Under the pieces are notes generated by a model. That model was not told where the DNA came from. It made no database searches and was given only the letters and a program-made list of their open reading frames with translations. From NCBI GenBank assembly GCA_017462565.1, contig JAFTQW010000026.1, forward strand, positions 27,178-91,177: a DNA stretch of 64,000 nt, written 5' to 3'. Below are positions 51,398-59,602 of the stretch, one piece after another (position 1 is the stretch's first letter; each line of letters opens with the position of its first letter). The translations under genes were made by a program, and so were the position numbers. Origin of the DNA: Ruminococcus sp. Lineage in GTDB: Bacteria; Bacillota; Clostridia; Oscillospirales; Ruminococcaceae.

Positions 51398-52251
51398 TCA
51401 GAATCCTCCTTTTTACCGCTGAAATCGGTTATAACGGTAACAGAGGTAAGGCGTGTGATGTCAACGCATGGAACGATCTCTGCACACATTGAAAGACCGG
51501 ATGTATCATATTCCACTGATTTGACAGTTCCGATCTGATAATCTTTCGGGAAAAGACCGCTTGTTCCGGCAGTTATCATAAGATCACCGTTTTTAAGTTT
51601 ATTTTCCGTGCTTAGATGTATAAGTTTTGTGTTTCCGTTTTCCGCTGTGAGAACGGTTCCTTCGATAATTCCCTGATCGGCGCTTGATGAAGAACAAACA
51701 GCGGCAATCGAAAGATCAGGCGAAAGAATGGTTCGTACAGTTGAAACGTGTTCTGAAACCTCGACAGTTATTCCGACAAGACCTTCAGCCGTAACGACCG
51801 GACAATTTGGCAGAATTCCGTCATCCGAGCCTTTATCTATAGTGAAAGATTTAAAAGGATCGTTGGTTACATATCCCATAACATCGCAGGGAACTGACAG
51901 AATGTAATCTTCATGCTCCTCTTTGATCTTAACGAATTTGCGAAGTTCTTCAACTTCTTCTTTGAGCGCATCGTATTCGGTTAGCTGTTTGTTCAGTTTG
52001 CTGATCTGAGCCTTAAGACGCTGATTCTCCTCGTAATACTCATCGGCATTGGAAATTTTATCAAGATTATGTTCCATTTTCATACTTATTCCATTAGATA
52101 CCGCACGGAAAGGCTTTGTAATTGTATTTATGAACGAAGCGCCCGAAACGGAATATCCGCCTTTAGTTACGGCATAAATCATTATGCCCAAAAGAAAGGC
52201 AAGAAAAGCAAGCAGAATTTTGAATCTGGTGCTTTTAAAGAATTCACGCAT
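51394..52251 (-). CDS. mreC: Rod shape-determining protein MreC
   Basis: 285 residues: membrane segment at 10-28, coiled coil at about 65-105 (YYEENQRLKAQISKLNKQL), then the MreC beta domain (VMGYVTNDPFKSFTIDKGSDDGI, GLVGITVEVSEHVSTVRTIL). AAGGAGG precedes the ATG. Scaffolds PBP2 in the elongasome. Confidence 0.93.
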   Translation of the reverse strand: MREFFKSTRFKILLAFLAFLLGIMIYAVTKGGYSVSGASFINTITKPFRAVSNGISMKMEHNLDKISNADEYYEENQRLKAQISKLNKQLTEYDALKEEVEELRKFVKIKEEHEDYILSVPCDVMGYVTNDPFKSFTIDKGSDDGILPNCPVVTAEGLVGITVEVSEHVSTVRTILSPDLSIAAVCSSSSADQGIIEGTVLTAENGNTKLIHLSTENKLKNGDLMITAGTSGLFPKDYQIGTVKSVEYDTSGLSMCAEIVPCVDITRLTSVTVITDFSGKKEDSE

Positions 52252-52263
52252 GGAGCAGCCTCC

Positions 52264-53280
52264 TTAATAATACTTGACGTTTTCGGTGAGAGCGTCCTGA
52301 TAATCGCTTATGTTTTCAAGGATTTTTCCGGTACCCTCGGCAACGCAGTCAAGCGGATATTCGGCGATATAAACCGGCATTCCGGTTTCACGGTTAATAA
52401 GCCTGTCAAGTCCTCTCAGCAATGCTCCGCCTCCGGCAAGAGTTATGCCGTGGTCGATAATATCGGCTGAAAGCTCCGGAGGAGTTTCTTCAAGCGTAGA
52501 CTTTATAGCGTCGATAACACGGTAAAGCGGTTCTACAAGGGCGTCCCTTATTTCAGCAGAGCTGACGGTAATGTTTTCCGGAAGTCCGTTGAGAAGATTT
52601 CTTCCCTTTATTTCCATAGTAGTTTCCTTTTCGCTGGGAAATGCCGAACCGATTTCAAGCTTTACATTTTCCGCCGTTCTCTCGCCGATAAGAAGGTTGT
52701 ATTTCTTCTTGATATAGTTTATGATAGCTGCATCGAATTCATCGCCTGCGCATCTAACTGAACGTGCGGCAACGATTCCTCCAAGAGAAATAACGGCAAC
52801 CTCGCTTGATCCTCCGCCGATATCGACGATCATACTTCCGGCAGGCTCGTTTGTAGGAAGTCCTGCGCCGATAGCTGCCGCCATTGGTTCTTCAATGATA
52901 AGAACGTTGTTAGCTCCGGCTTTTTTGCATGATTCACGAACGGCTCGTCTTTCAACGGCTGTAACGCCTGACGGTATACAGATTATAACGTTAGCCTTTG
53001 TAAAAATAGTACCTTTCAGGGCTTTTTTTATAAACTCCTGAAGCATGGTTGTAGCAATGTCAAAGTCCGCAATAACGCCGTCTTTAAGAGGTCTTACAGC
53101 AACTATAGAACCGGGAGTTCTTCCGATAACATCTTTTGCTTCCTTACCGACATAGCGGCATTTATCGGTTCTCGTATTAACAGCAACTACAGAAGGCTCT
53201 CTTATTATGATACCTTTTCCACGCATATAAACAAGGGTATTAGCAGTACCCAGATCAATTCCAATATCTTTTGTAAACAT
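52264..53280 (-). CDS. mreB: Rod shape-determining protein MreB
   Basis: Actin-like filament protein directing lateral wall synthesis, 338 residues from ATG 53280. Phosphate 1 [12 protein letters not shown], phosphate 2 [17 protein letters not shown] and adenosine motif [13 protein letters not shown] are intact. First gene of mreB-mreC-mreD-PBP2. Confidence 0.95.
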   Translation of the reverse strand: MFTKDIGIDLGTANTLVYMRGKGIIIREPSVVAVNTRTDKCRYVGKEAKDVIGRTPGSIVAVRPLKDGVIADFDIATTMLQEFIKKALKGTIFTKANVIICIPSGVTAVERRAVRESCKKAGANNVLIIEEPMAAAIGAGLPTNEPAGSMIVDIGGGSSEVAVISLGGIVAARSVRCAGDEFDAAIINYIKKKYNLLIGERTAENVKLEIGSAFPSEKETTMEIKGRNLLNGLPENITVSSAEIRDALVEPLYRVIDAIKSTLEETPPELSADIIDHGITLAGGGALLRGLDRLINRETGMPVYIAEYPLDCVAEGTGKILENISDYQDALTENVKYY

Positions 53281-53344
53281 TCTAAAGCTCCTTAACAATC
53301 GGAACAAATCCGGAAATAGGGATAAGTTCCTGCGTATATTTAAT

Positions 53345-53373
53345 ATTATAACATCAAATTGCAATACAGGCAA
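53345..53373 (-). promoter_or_regulatory. Promoter of the mreB operon
   Basis: On the - strand: TTGCCT (53373-53368), 17-base spacer, TATAAT (53350-53345). Confidence 0.75.
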
Positions 53374-53400
53374 TAATTTTAATACAGAAAAATATTCCCT

Positions 53401-53664
53401 TTATCCTGCAATAAGCTTCGGAGCAGTTTTATAGTATACAAATATAGCTATAAGAAGTAAAATAACCTGTGCCACGTTAATGCTTATGTAGATTCCAAAA
53501 TTAAATTTCAAAACATCAGTGTCGATAAGATAACTTTCCGGCATGAATTTGAAATATTTTGAATATCCGAGCCATTTCAGTGTACCTGTAGCGGCATTTC
53601 CGATGAAAGCGCCAAGTATGAGCGATGAAACCACAAGCAATATCATATAAAGGGCATGTTTCAT
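53401..53664 (-). CDS. DUF4321 membrane protein
   Basis: 87 residues with two hydrophobic segments (about 5-22 and 55-78). The short length, GAFIGN after the first segment and FGIYISINVAQVI in the second fit DUF4321, which is regularly found next to maf, radC and mreB in clostridia. Function unknown. Confidence 0.78.
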   Translation of the reverse strand: MKHALYMILLVVSSLILGAFIGNAATGTLKWLGYSKYFKFMPESYLIDTDVLKFNFGIYISINVAQVILLLIAIFVYYKTAPKLIAG

Positions 53665-53713
53665 TATTAGTCTCCATTCTGCCGTTTAACGGCTGTTTTT
53701 CTTTTGTTTAAAT

Positions 53714-53879
53714 TTAAGGCAGCCTCTAAAAACCTCTTTTTACAAAAATCAGCTATGCGCATCATTTGCCGCATCAAGCCCTCTCGGAGTGCGGCAGAAC
53801 GCATTCGAGTACTTCACCTGCAACTGCTGTACCTATCTGATTTTTGTTTAACCAAACAGGCTTTTAGAGGCTGCCTTAA
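53714..53879. repeat. MITE-like repeat family C
   Basis: 166 bp with perfect 18 bp terminal inverted repeats TTAAGGCAGCCTCTAAAA (53714-53731) and complement at 53862-53879, and subterminal CAAAAATCAG/CTGATTTTTG. The ends resemble those of family B (TTAAGGCA). Only one copy in this window. It lies just after the dut stop codon. Confidence 0.82.
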
Positions 53880-53884
53880 TATAT

Positions 53885-54322
53885 TTATATTCCCGAAGAA
53901 CCGAATCCGCCGGTTCCTCTTTTCGTTTCCGTAAGATTTTCGCTTACTTCAATTTCGGGAATAATTATCCTTGTTGGAATAAGCTGAGCGATGCGCATTC
54001 CGTTTTCAACTGTAAACGGTTTGCTTCCGTGATTTATAAGGGGGATGAACCATTCTCCACGATAGTCGCTGTCTACAACTCCTACACAGTTGGCAAGAGA
54101 AACTCCGAATTTCGATGACAGACCTGAACGTGGATATATCAGCAGAGCGATATTATTTTCATCAACAGCGGAAATTATTCCGGTTGGAATCATTTTGATT
54201 TCTCCGGGTTCAAGCGTTATCGGTTCGTTCAGACAGGCGCATATATCCAGTCCTGCGCTTCCAGCAGTCGCACGGGAGGGGATAACAGCGTTTTCTTTTA
54301 TTTTTTTAAAAGTTAGTTTCAT
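53885..54322 (-). CDS. dut: dUTP diphosphatase
   Basis: Hydrolyses dUTP to dUMP, trimeric family, 145 residues from ATG 54322. Motifs in order: AGSAGLDIC, PRSGLSSKFG, GVVDSDYRGEW, RIAQLIP and the C-terminal RGTGGFGSSG that closes over the active site. Follows the U32 peptidase gene directly. Confidence 0.95.
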   Translation of the reverse strand: MKLTFKKIKENAVIPSRATAGSAGLDICACLNEPITLEPGEIKMIPTGIISAVDENNIALLIYPRSGLSSKFGVSLANCVGVVDSDYRGEWFIPLINHGSKPFTVENGMRIAQLIPTRIIIPEIEVSENLTETKRGTGGFGSSGI

Positions 54323-54323
54323 C

Positions 54324-56357
54324 CTAAATACCTCTGTAATAAAGTCCTCTTGTAATATTTCCCGAAGGCTTTTCCCCTGAAAGAACAGCTTTTGTCTGCT
54401 TCTCGTTTTCTTCGTTAAGAATAATGTATCCAAATCTGATATTATTGCCAAATTCTGCAAGTCGGTCTGACATATAAAGAACATCCGGATTCAGTATTTC
54501 CGTGTAATTCTTAGAGCAGATAACGGGAAGCTCTCTTCCAGTTCGATCTTTGAGGATTTTATTACATTTACTGCATCCGATTTCGTTTTTTACAGGACAG
54601 TTTCTGGTTAGCATAAGAGGAATTTTTCCGTAGATCAATACGCCAATCGAGAGTGAAGTCCGTATTTTTTCAAAATGGTCAAGCTTTGGCTCAAACGAGA
54701 AAATGCAATCCTCAAACCCGATTTCTTTAAGCTTTTCTGCTGCGAAAGAATTGCAGACGTTTAGAGTGAAGCTTCCATGCAGACGGAAACCAAGAGACTT
54801 TCCAATAGCCGCACTGTCGAGAGTATGACAGAATATACGGTTGATTCCCATATCCTTCAGCGTTTTCATACGGGAAATAACTTTTTCCTCATTGGAAATA
54901 AAACGCGGGGGAGCGGCAATAATTTTGTCTGCTCCGACAATATTTATAACTTCATCGCTGATGATCTCTTCCGGAATTATCAGAAATTCCGACATCTGAG
55001 CTGCTGCTTTCACTTGCGCCAAGTTTCGGCAGAATATTCGCAGGGGAAGCTTTTTTGATGGTATATCAGGAATTTTTTCAGGGAAATCAGGAGAATAAGC
55101 TGTTATCTGATAGCGTGGAGTATTTTTATGTATGATATTTTCTGTCAGTTTTTCCGTTATATTCCGACGCATCTCGTTAAGCTTTCCTGCCGGTACTATA
55201 AGTCCGTCGTCAATTTCGGCTGTTATTTTTTCAAGGAAAAATACCGTATCGCCAAGACGTGAAAGCTGTTTTCTAAGCATTTCAATGTCTGTCGGCCGAT
55301 TCATGGCTTTTTCAGGAATATCGCCCTGAATTTCAACGTTGATACCGCAGCATTCCGCCATGATTTTTGTCGGCGTACCGTTTTTGATGACGACATGAAA
55401 ATTTATTCCATGTACTCTTCGCTCAAAGCGGTAAATCTCGTGGATTTTCGGAATAAGTTCCTTTGCAGCAGTAACATCCTCTTTTTCCCTTATGCCGAAC
55501 ATATTGCGTCTTTCTCCGGAAAAATAACCGTTTGTAAATCCGCTTCGGGAGAAAATTCCTTTCAGCAGAGTCATATCCGGAGCTTGTCCGTCAAGGGATT
55601 TCTTTAATTCTGAAACCGCCGAAGCTACGTATTCTGGACGTTTCATCCGTCCCTCAATTTTAAGGGAATCGACTCCGATTTCGGCAAGCTGAACAGAATC
55701 GGGAAGAAGCGAAAGATCTTTCAGGGATAAAGCTGCCGCATTTTTGTTTCCGGAAGCAGAAAAAGGCAGTCTGCAAGCCTGACCGCAGCATCCTCTGTTT
55801 GCCGAGCGTGAGCCGATAACTGACGACATATAGCACTGTCCGGAAACCGACATACATAATGCTCCGTGAACGAATATTTCCGTTTCGATATCTTCTCTGC
55901 AAATTTTTTCAATTACATCACGGTCAAGTTCTCTTGCCGGAACTACTCTTTTAAATCCGAGAGTTTTAAGCATAGCCGCTCCGGCGGCTGTATGAACGGA
56001 CATCTGCGTTGAGGCATGAAGAACCGCATCCGAAACACAGCGTTTTATAAGCTCTGCACATCCGATATCCTGAACGATATATGCGTCAATTCCGGCAGAG
56101 GCTGTAAATTTGATATACTCGCAGAAATCAGAGGCTTCATCATCGGTTATAACGGTATTTACCGCAAGATAGAGCTTTGCACCGTATTTATGACAGAGGT
56201 CGGAAGCTTCTGAAATTTCATCATTTGTGAAATTAGAAGCGCTGTTTCTTGCGGAAAATTTTTTTCCGCCAATATAAGCTGCGTCCGCACCTGATCTCAG
56301 GGCAGCAATAAGAGTTTCCATGCTGCCAGCCGGAGCAAGTATTTCCGGTTTGCTCAT
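54324..56357 (-). CDS. U32 family peptidase (RlhA-like)
   Basis: 677 residues. The U32 core is EIFVHGALCMSVSGQCYMSS with SxRSxNRGxCxQxCR (GSRSANRGCCGQACR), carrying the Cys residues associated with an iron-sulfur cluster in RlhA/TrhP proteins; the long C-terminal half corresponds to the DUF3656/collagenase-like region. Members modify 23S rRNA or tRNA by hydroxylation rather than act as proteases in several studied cases. ATGA overlap with zapA. Confidence 0.9.
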   Translation of the reverse strand: MSKPEILAPAGSMETLIAALRSGADAAYIGGKKFSARNSASNFTNDEISEASDLCHKYGAKLYLAVNTVITDDEASDFCEYIKFTASAGIDAYIVQDIGCAELIKRCVSDAVLHASTQMSVHTAAGAAMLKTLGFKRVVPARELDRDVIEKICREDIETEIFVHGALCMSVSGQCYMSSVIGSRSANRGCCGQACRLPFSASGNKNAAALSLKDLSLLPDSVQLAEIGVDSLKIEGRMKRPEYVASAVSELKKSLDGQAPDMTLLKGIFSRSGFTNGYFSGERRNMFGIREKEDVTAAKELIPKIHEIYRFERRVHGINFHVVIKNGTPTKIMAECCGINVEIQGDIPEKAMNRPTDIEMLRKQLSRLGDTVFFLEKITAEIDDGLIVPAGKLNEMRRNITEKLTENIIHKNTPRYQITAYSPDFPEKIPDIPSKKLPLRIFCRNLAQVKAAAQMSEFLIIPEEIISDEVINIVGADKIIAAPPRFISNEEKVISRMKTLKDMGINRIFCHTLDSAAIGKSLGFRLHGSFTLNVCNSFAAEKLKEIGFEDCIFSFEPKLDHFEKIRTSLSIGVLIYGKIPLMLTRNCPVKNEIGCSKCNKILKDRTGRELPVICSKNYTEILNPDVLYMSDRLAEFGNNIRFGYIILNEENEKQTKAVLSGEKPSGNITRGLYYRGI

Positions 56358-56722
56358 CAGATGCTGTCCTTTAGCTGTTTGAGCTTGACCATATTCTCAA
56401 GCTGAACTATTTTGGATTTAAGAACCTCGATCTCTTTTTGAGCGGAATCACGTTCTATCCGGGTTTTTCCTGCTTCATCGACATATTCTTTAGTTTGATT
56501 CCTGATATTATCGAGTTTTTTATTAGCTTTATTCAAATCGTCAAGAATGCTGAGCGCAACCATGATAGAGGCGGCATAAGGAGAAGCGCCGCTTCCGGAA
56601 TTCATGATCTCGTTTATTTTTGATTCAAGCGCTCTTGCAAGAGCGTATACATAATTCGGTGATTCTGAGGTTTTTATTTTGTATTCTTTACCGCAGATAA
56701 TAACTTTAACGTCATTAAGCAT
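56357..56722 (-). CDS. zapA: Cell division protein ZapA
   Basis: 121 residues from ATG 56722. NDVKVIICGKEYKIKTSESPNYVYALARALESKINEIM is the ZapA globular head; residues about 65-121 form a coiled coil (LDDLNKANKKLDNI, EIEVLKSKIVQLENMVK). It bundles FtsZ filaments. Order zapA-U32 peptidase is common in clostridia. Confidence 0.9.
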   Translation of the reverse strand: MLNDVKVIICGKEYKIKTSESPNYVYALARALESKINEIMNSGSGASPYAASIMVALSILDDLNKANKKLDNIRNQTKEYVDEAGKTRIERDSAQKEIEVLKSKIVQLENMVKLKQLKDSI

Positions 56723-56894
56723 TTTGTGTATCTTCCTTTCTGAGCAAATTTGCTCCATTCTTCATTATACAACATTTCCCTTTAATTTGGAAGAGGGTTT
56801 TTTAATATTTTTCAAAGAAAATTGTCTGAATCTGATTACTATTGCTGTTTCAGCCTTAATATTTGCCGGCATGAGAAAATTTTTTATTTGCGGA

Positions 56895-57476
56895 TCAATA
56901 ATATCTTTTCAGACCGATCACAATGCCGAGTATTTCTACTTCATCGACTATTATTGGCTGCATTGTGTCATTTTCAGGCTGTAGACGGAAGTGGCCGTCT
57001 TCTTTAAAGAATCTTTTAACAGTAGCGTCGCTTCTGTCAATGAAGGCGACGACAATGTCACCGTTTTCCGCATAGGAATCACGTTTAACGATAACTATAT
57101 CGCCATCGAGAATACCTGCGTTTATCATGCTCTCGCCTCTGATTTTAAGGGCGAAAAGGTCGTTTGGATCATATGAACCAGCTTCAAATCCGACATATCC
57201 TGTTATATCCTGATAAGCAGTGATAGGCTGACCTGCTGTGACAGTTCCAATTATCGGAACTGACGCTGTTCCGCTTCCCGGCAGACGTAAGGTACGGTTA
57301 AGATTACCGGATTTTTCGATAAGTCCTTCGTTTACAAGAGTTTCAATATATCTATGGGCAGTTGATGTTGATTTAAAGCCCATATAGTCCATGATCTCTC
57401 TTACGGATGGCGATATTCCGTCACTCAGACGGCTTTTGATATAGTTGAAAACAGCAATTTCTTTTTCTTTCAGCAT
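56895..57476 (-). CDS. lexA: LexA repressor
   Basis: SOS repressor and S24 self-cleaving protein, 193 residues. The N-terminal wHTH is seen as SVREIMDYMGFKSTSTAHRYIETL; cleavage site TAGQPI (Ala-Gly); catalytic Ser in GESMINAGI and Lys in DATVKRFF. AAGGAGG precedes the ATG. It follows murC by two bases, so its transcription seems coupled to cell-wall precursor synthesis; no SOS box was recognised upstream. Confidence 0.93.
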   Translation of the reverse strand: MLKEKEIAVFNYIKSRLSDGISPSVREIMDYMGFKSTSTAHRYIETLVNEGLIEKSGNLNRTLRLPGSGTASVPIIGTVTAGQPITAYQDITGYVGFEAGSYDPNDLFALKIRGESMINAGILDGDIVIVKRDSYAENGDIVVAFIDRSDATVKRFFKEDGHFRLQPENDTMQPIIVDEVEILGIVIGLKRYY

Positions 57477-57478
57477 AA

Positions 57479-58894
57479 TTAATCCTCCTTGCTGAGTTTG
57501 TTTAATATCATTTTAGCTATTTTATATGCGTCTCCGCAGCCGAGAGTGATGATAAGATCACCGCTTTCAGCGTTTTTACAGACATAATCGCAAATCTGAC
57601 TGAAGTTGAAATATTTTCTTTCGTCGGTCCATTCAGCGTTTTCATCCTGCGGAAACCAGATGCATTCAGGGATTTTTTCGGCAAGGTGACGTGTGAAAAT
57701 ACCGTATGTGTTTTTCTCACGGCTGCCCATAATATCAGTTAAAACGGTTTTATCGGGAATCTGAAGAACTCTTGCGAAATCGTCAAGGAGCAGCTTCGTT
57801 CTTGAAAAGGTGAACGGCTGGAAAATTGCCCAGACATTATTGAAATTCATTTCCATTGCAGCTCTGAGAGTCGCTTCAAGCTCTGTCGGATGATGAGCGT
57901 AATCGTCGACTACAGTTATACCCTTTTCTTCGCCAAGCTTTTCAAAACGTCGTTTTGCTCCACGGAACTCCTCAAGACCTTTCTGAACTGCGGCAAAATC
58001 AATATTGAGATAATGTGAAGCAGCCACAGCGGCAAGCGAATTGAGAACATTGTGTATGCCGGCAACGTGAAGAGTGATTTTCCCAAGTTTTTCACCCTTA
58101 TACATTGCATCAAAGGTTGTAAGCAGACCGTTTTCATGGTTGACATTTTCGGGATAGAAGTCGCATGAGCGGTCTGAGCCAAATGTTATAATATTCTTTT
58201 TAAGACCGCTGACGGCGTCCATAGTATTTTTATCCGAACCGTTCACGATAAGGAGCTTAGAGGTCATTTCCGCAAACTTTCTGAAGGATTTTTTGATATT
58301 TTCAAGCGTTCCGAAATAATCGAGATGATCGGCGTCGATATTGAGAATTACCGAGATATCCGGTGAAAGCTTTAGAAAATGATCTTCAAATTCGCATGAT
58401 TCACACACAAGAGTATCGCTTTTTCCGGCAATTCCGCTTCCTCCTATACATGGGAGCTTTCCTCCGATATAAGCTGACAGATCAACTCCGGCTGTATAGA
58501 GAATCTGCGTTATCATTGAAGTTGCAGTAGTTTTTCCGTGAGTTCCAGTAACGCAGACGGCATTGTCATACCAGCTTGTGACGATTCCAAGAAGGTCTGC
58601 TCTTTCAAGAACAGGGATTCCGCTTTGTCTTGCAGCCATAAGTTCGGGATTATCTTCCATAATGGCAGCGGTGTGGACTATAAGGTCCGCTCCCTGAATA
58701 TTTTCGGCGTTCTGACCGATGAAAATGGGAATTCCCATTTTTCTGACAGCTTCAAGAGTTTCAGTTTCGTTGTTATCCGAACCGGTAAGAAAATATCCCT
58801 GTGAATGCAGTATCTGAGCAAGCGGGTACATTCCAGAACCGCCTATGCCGATAAAATGAATATGTTTTTTTCCGTTTAAAATGTTATTATCCAA
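57479..58894 (-). CDS. murC: UDP-N-acetylmuramate--L-alanine ligase
   Basis: Adds L-Ala to UDP-MurNAc. 471 residues, TTG start after AAAGGTGA. Nucleotide motif HFIGIGGSGMYPLAQIL, ATP loop CVTGTHGKTTATSM, and VVDDYAHHPTE specific for MurC. Reads into lexA. Confidence 0.96.
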   Translation of the reverse strand: MDNNILNGKKHIHFIGIGGSGMYPLAQILHSQGYFLTGSDNNETETLEAVRKMGIPIFIGQNAENIQGADLIVHTAAIMEDNPELMAARQSGIPVLERADLLGIVTSWYDNAVCVTGTHGKTTATSMITQILYTAGVDLSAYIGGKLPCIGGSGIAGKSDTLVCESCEFEDHFLKLSPDISVILNIDADHLDYFGTLENIKKSFRKFAEMTSKLLIVNGSDKNTMDAVSGLKKNIITFGSDRSCDFYPENVNHENGLLTTFDAMYKGEKLGKITLHVAGIHNVLNSLAAVAASHYLNIDFAAVQKGLEEFRGAKRRFEKLGEEKGITVVDDYAHHPTELEATLRAAMEMNFNNVWAIFQPFTFSRTKLLLDDFARVLQIPDKTVLTDIMGSREKNTYGIFTRHLAEKIPECIWFPQDENAEWTDERKYFNFSQICDYVCKNAESGDLIITLGCGDAYKIAKMILNKLSKED

Positions 58895-59049
58895 AGTACT
58901 TCACCTTTCATTATCAGAGTGAATTTCCGAATTATCGGAAAATTATAATTATCAAAACATCATTATATGCATATGCTTTTTATAACATATGGGTTAAACA
59001 TGATGATAATTTCAAATAAACAGACTGCTCCGGATTCTGTGCAGAATAG

Positions 59050-59595
59050 TCATATTCCAAGCATTCTTGCGGCTTTCAGAATTACTATCTGAGTTTTTCC
59101 GTCCTTGATCTCGCCGTTCATAACCATATCGACAGCTTCCGAAAGAGGCAGTTTGATAACATCGAGAAACTCGTCTTCATCAAGCTTCTGCTTTTTGAAT
59201 TCAAGTCCTTTTGCCAGATACATATGGGTTATTTCGCTGTTGTATGCCGGAGTAGGGTACATTTCGCCGAGATAGACGTATTCGCTGCAAACGCAGCCTG
59301 TTTCTTCAAGAAGTTCTCTCTTTCCGCATTCGCTGTGATCTTCGCCTTTTTCAAGTTTTCCGGCAGGAACTTCAACGGTCACTGTTCTGAACGGATAGCG
59401 GAATTGTTTTACCATGTAGATCTCGTTGCTGTCGGTTACAGGAATCACACAGACTCCTCCGTGATGAAGAAGAACGTCACGGATCGCAGTATTTTTGTTT
59501 TCAAGTTCAACAGTATCATGGGTTATCGTAAAGATAGGACCTTCATATACTATATCGCTTGATACGGTTTTTTCTGCAAGATGATTGTTTTCCAT
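59050..59595 (-). CDS. NUDIX hydrolase, ADP-ribose pyrophosphatase type
   Basis: 181 residues from ATG 59595. Nudix box GKLEKGEDHSECGKRELLEE-TG with the REXXEE metal motif, and YPTPAYNSEITHMYLA downstream, typical of ADP-ribose diphosphatases (NudF). It follows the YfhO-like gene by seven bases. Confidence 0.92.
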   Translation of the reverse strand: MENNHLAEKTVSSDIVYEGPIFTITHDTVELENKNTAIRDVLLHHGGVCVIPVTDSNEIYMVKQFRYPFRTVTVEVPAGKLEKGEDHSECGKRELLEETGCVCSEYVYLGEMYPTPAYNSEITHMYLAKGLEFKKQKLDEDEFLDVIKLPLSEAVDMVMNGEIKDGKTQIVILKAARMLGI

Positions 59596-59602
59596 ATTTT
59601 GT

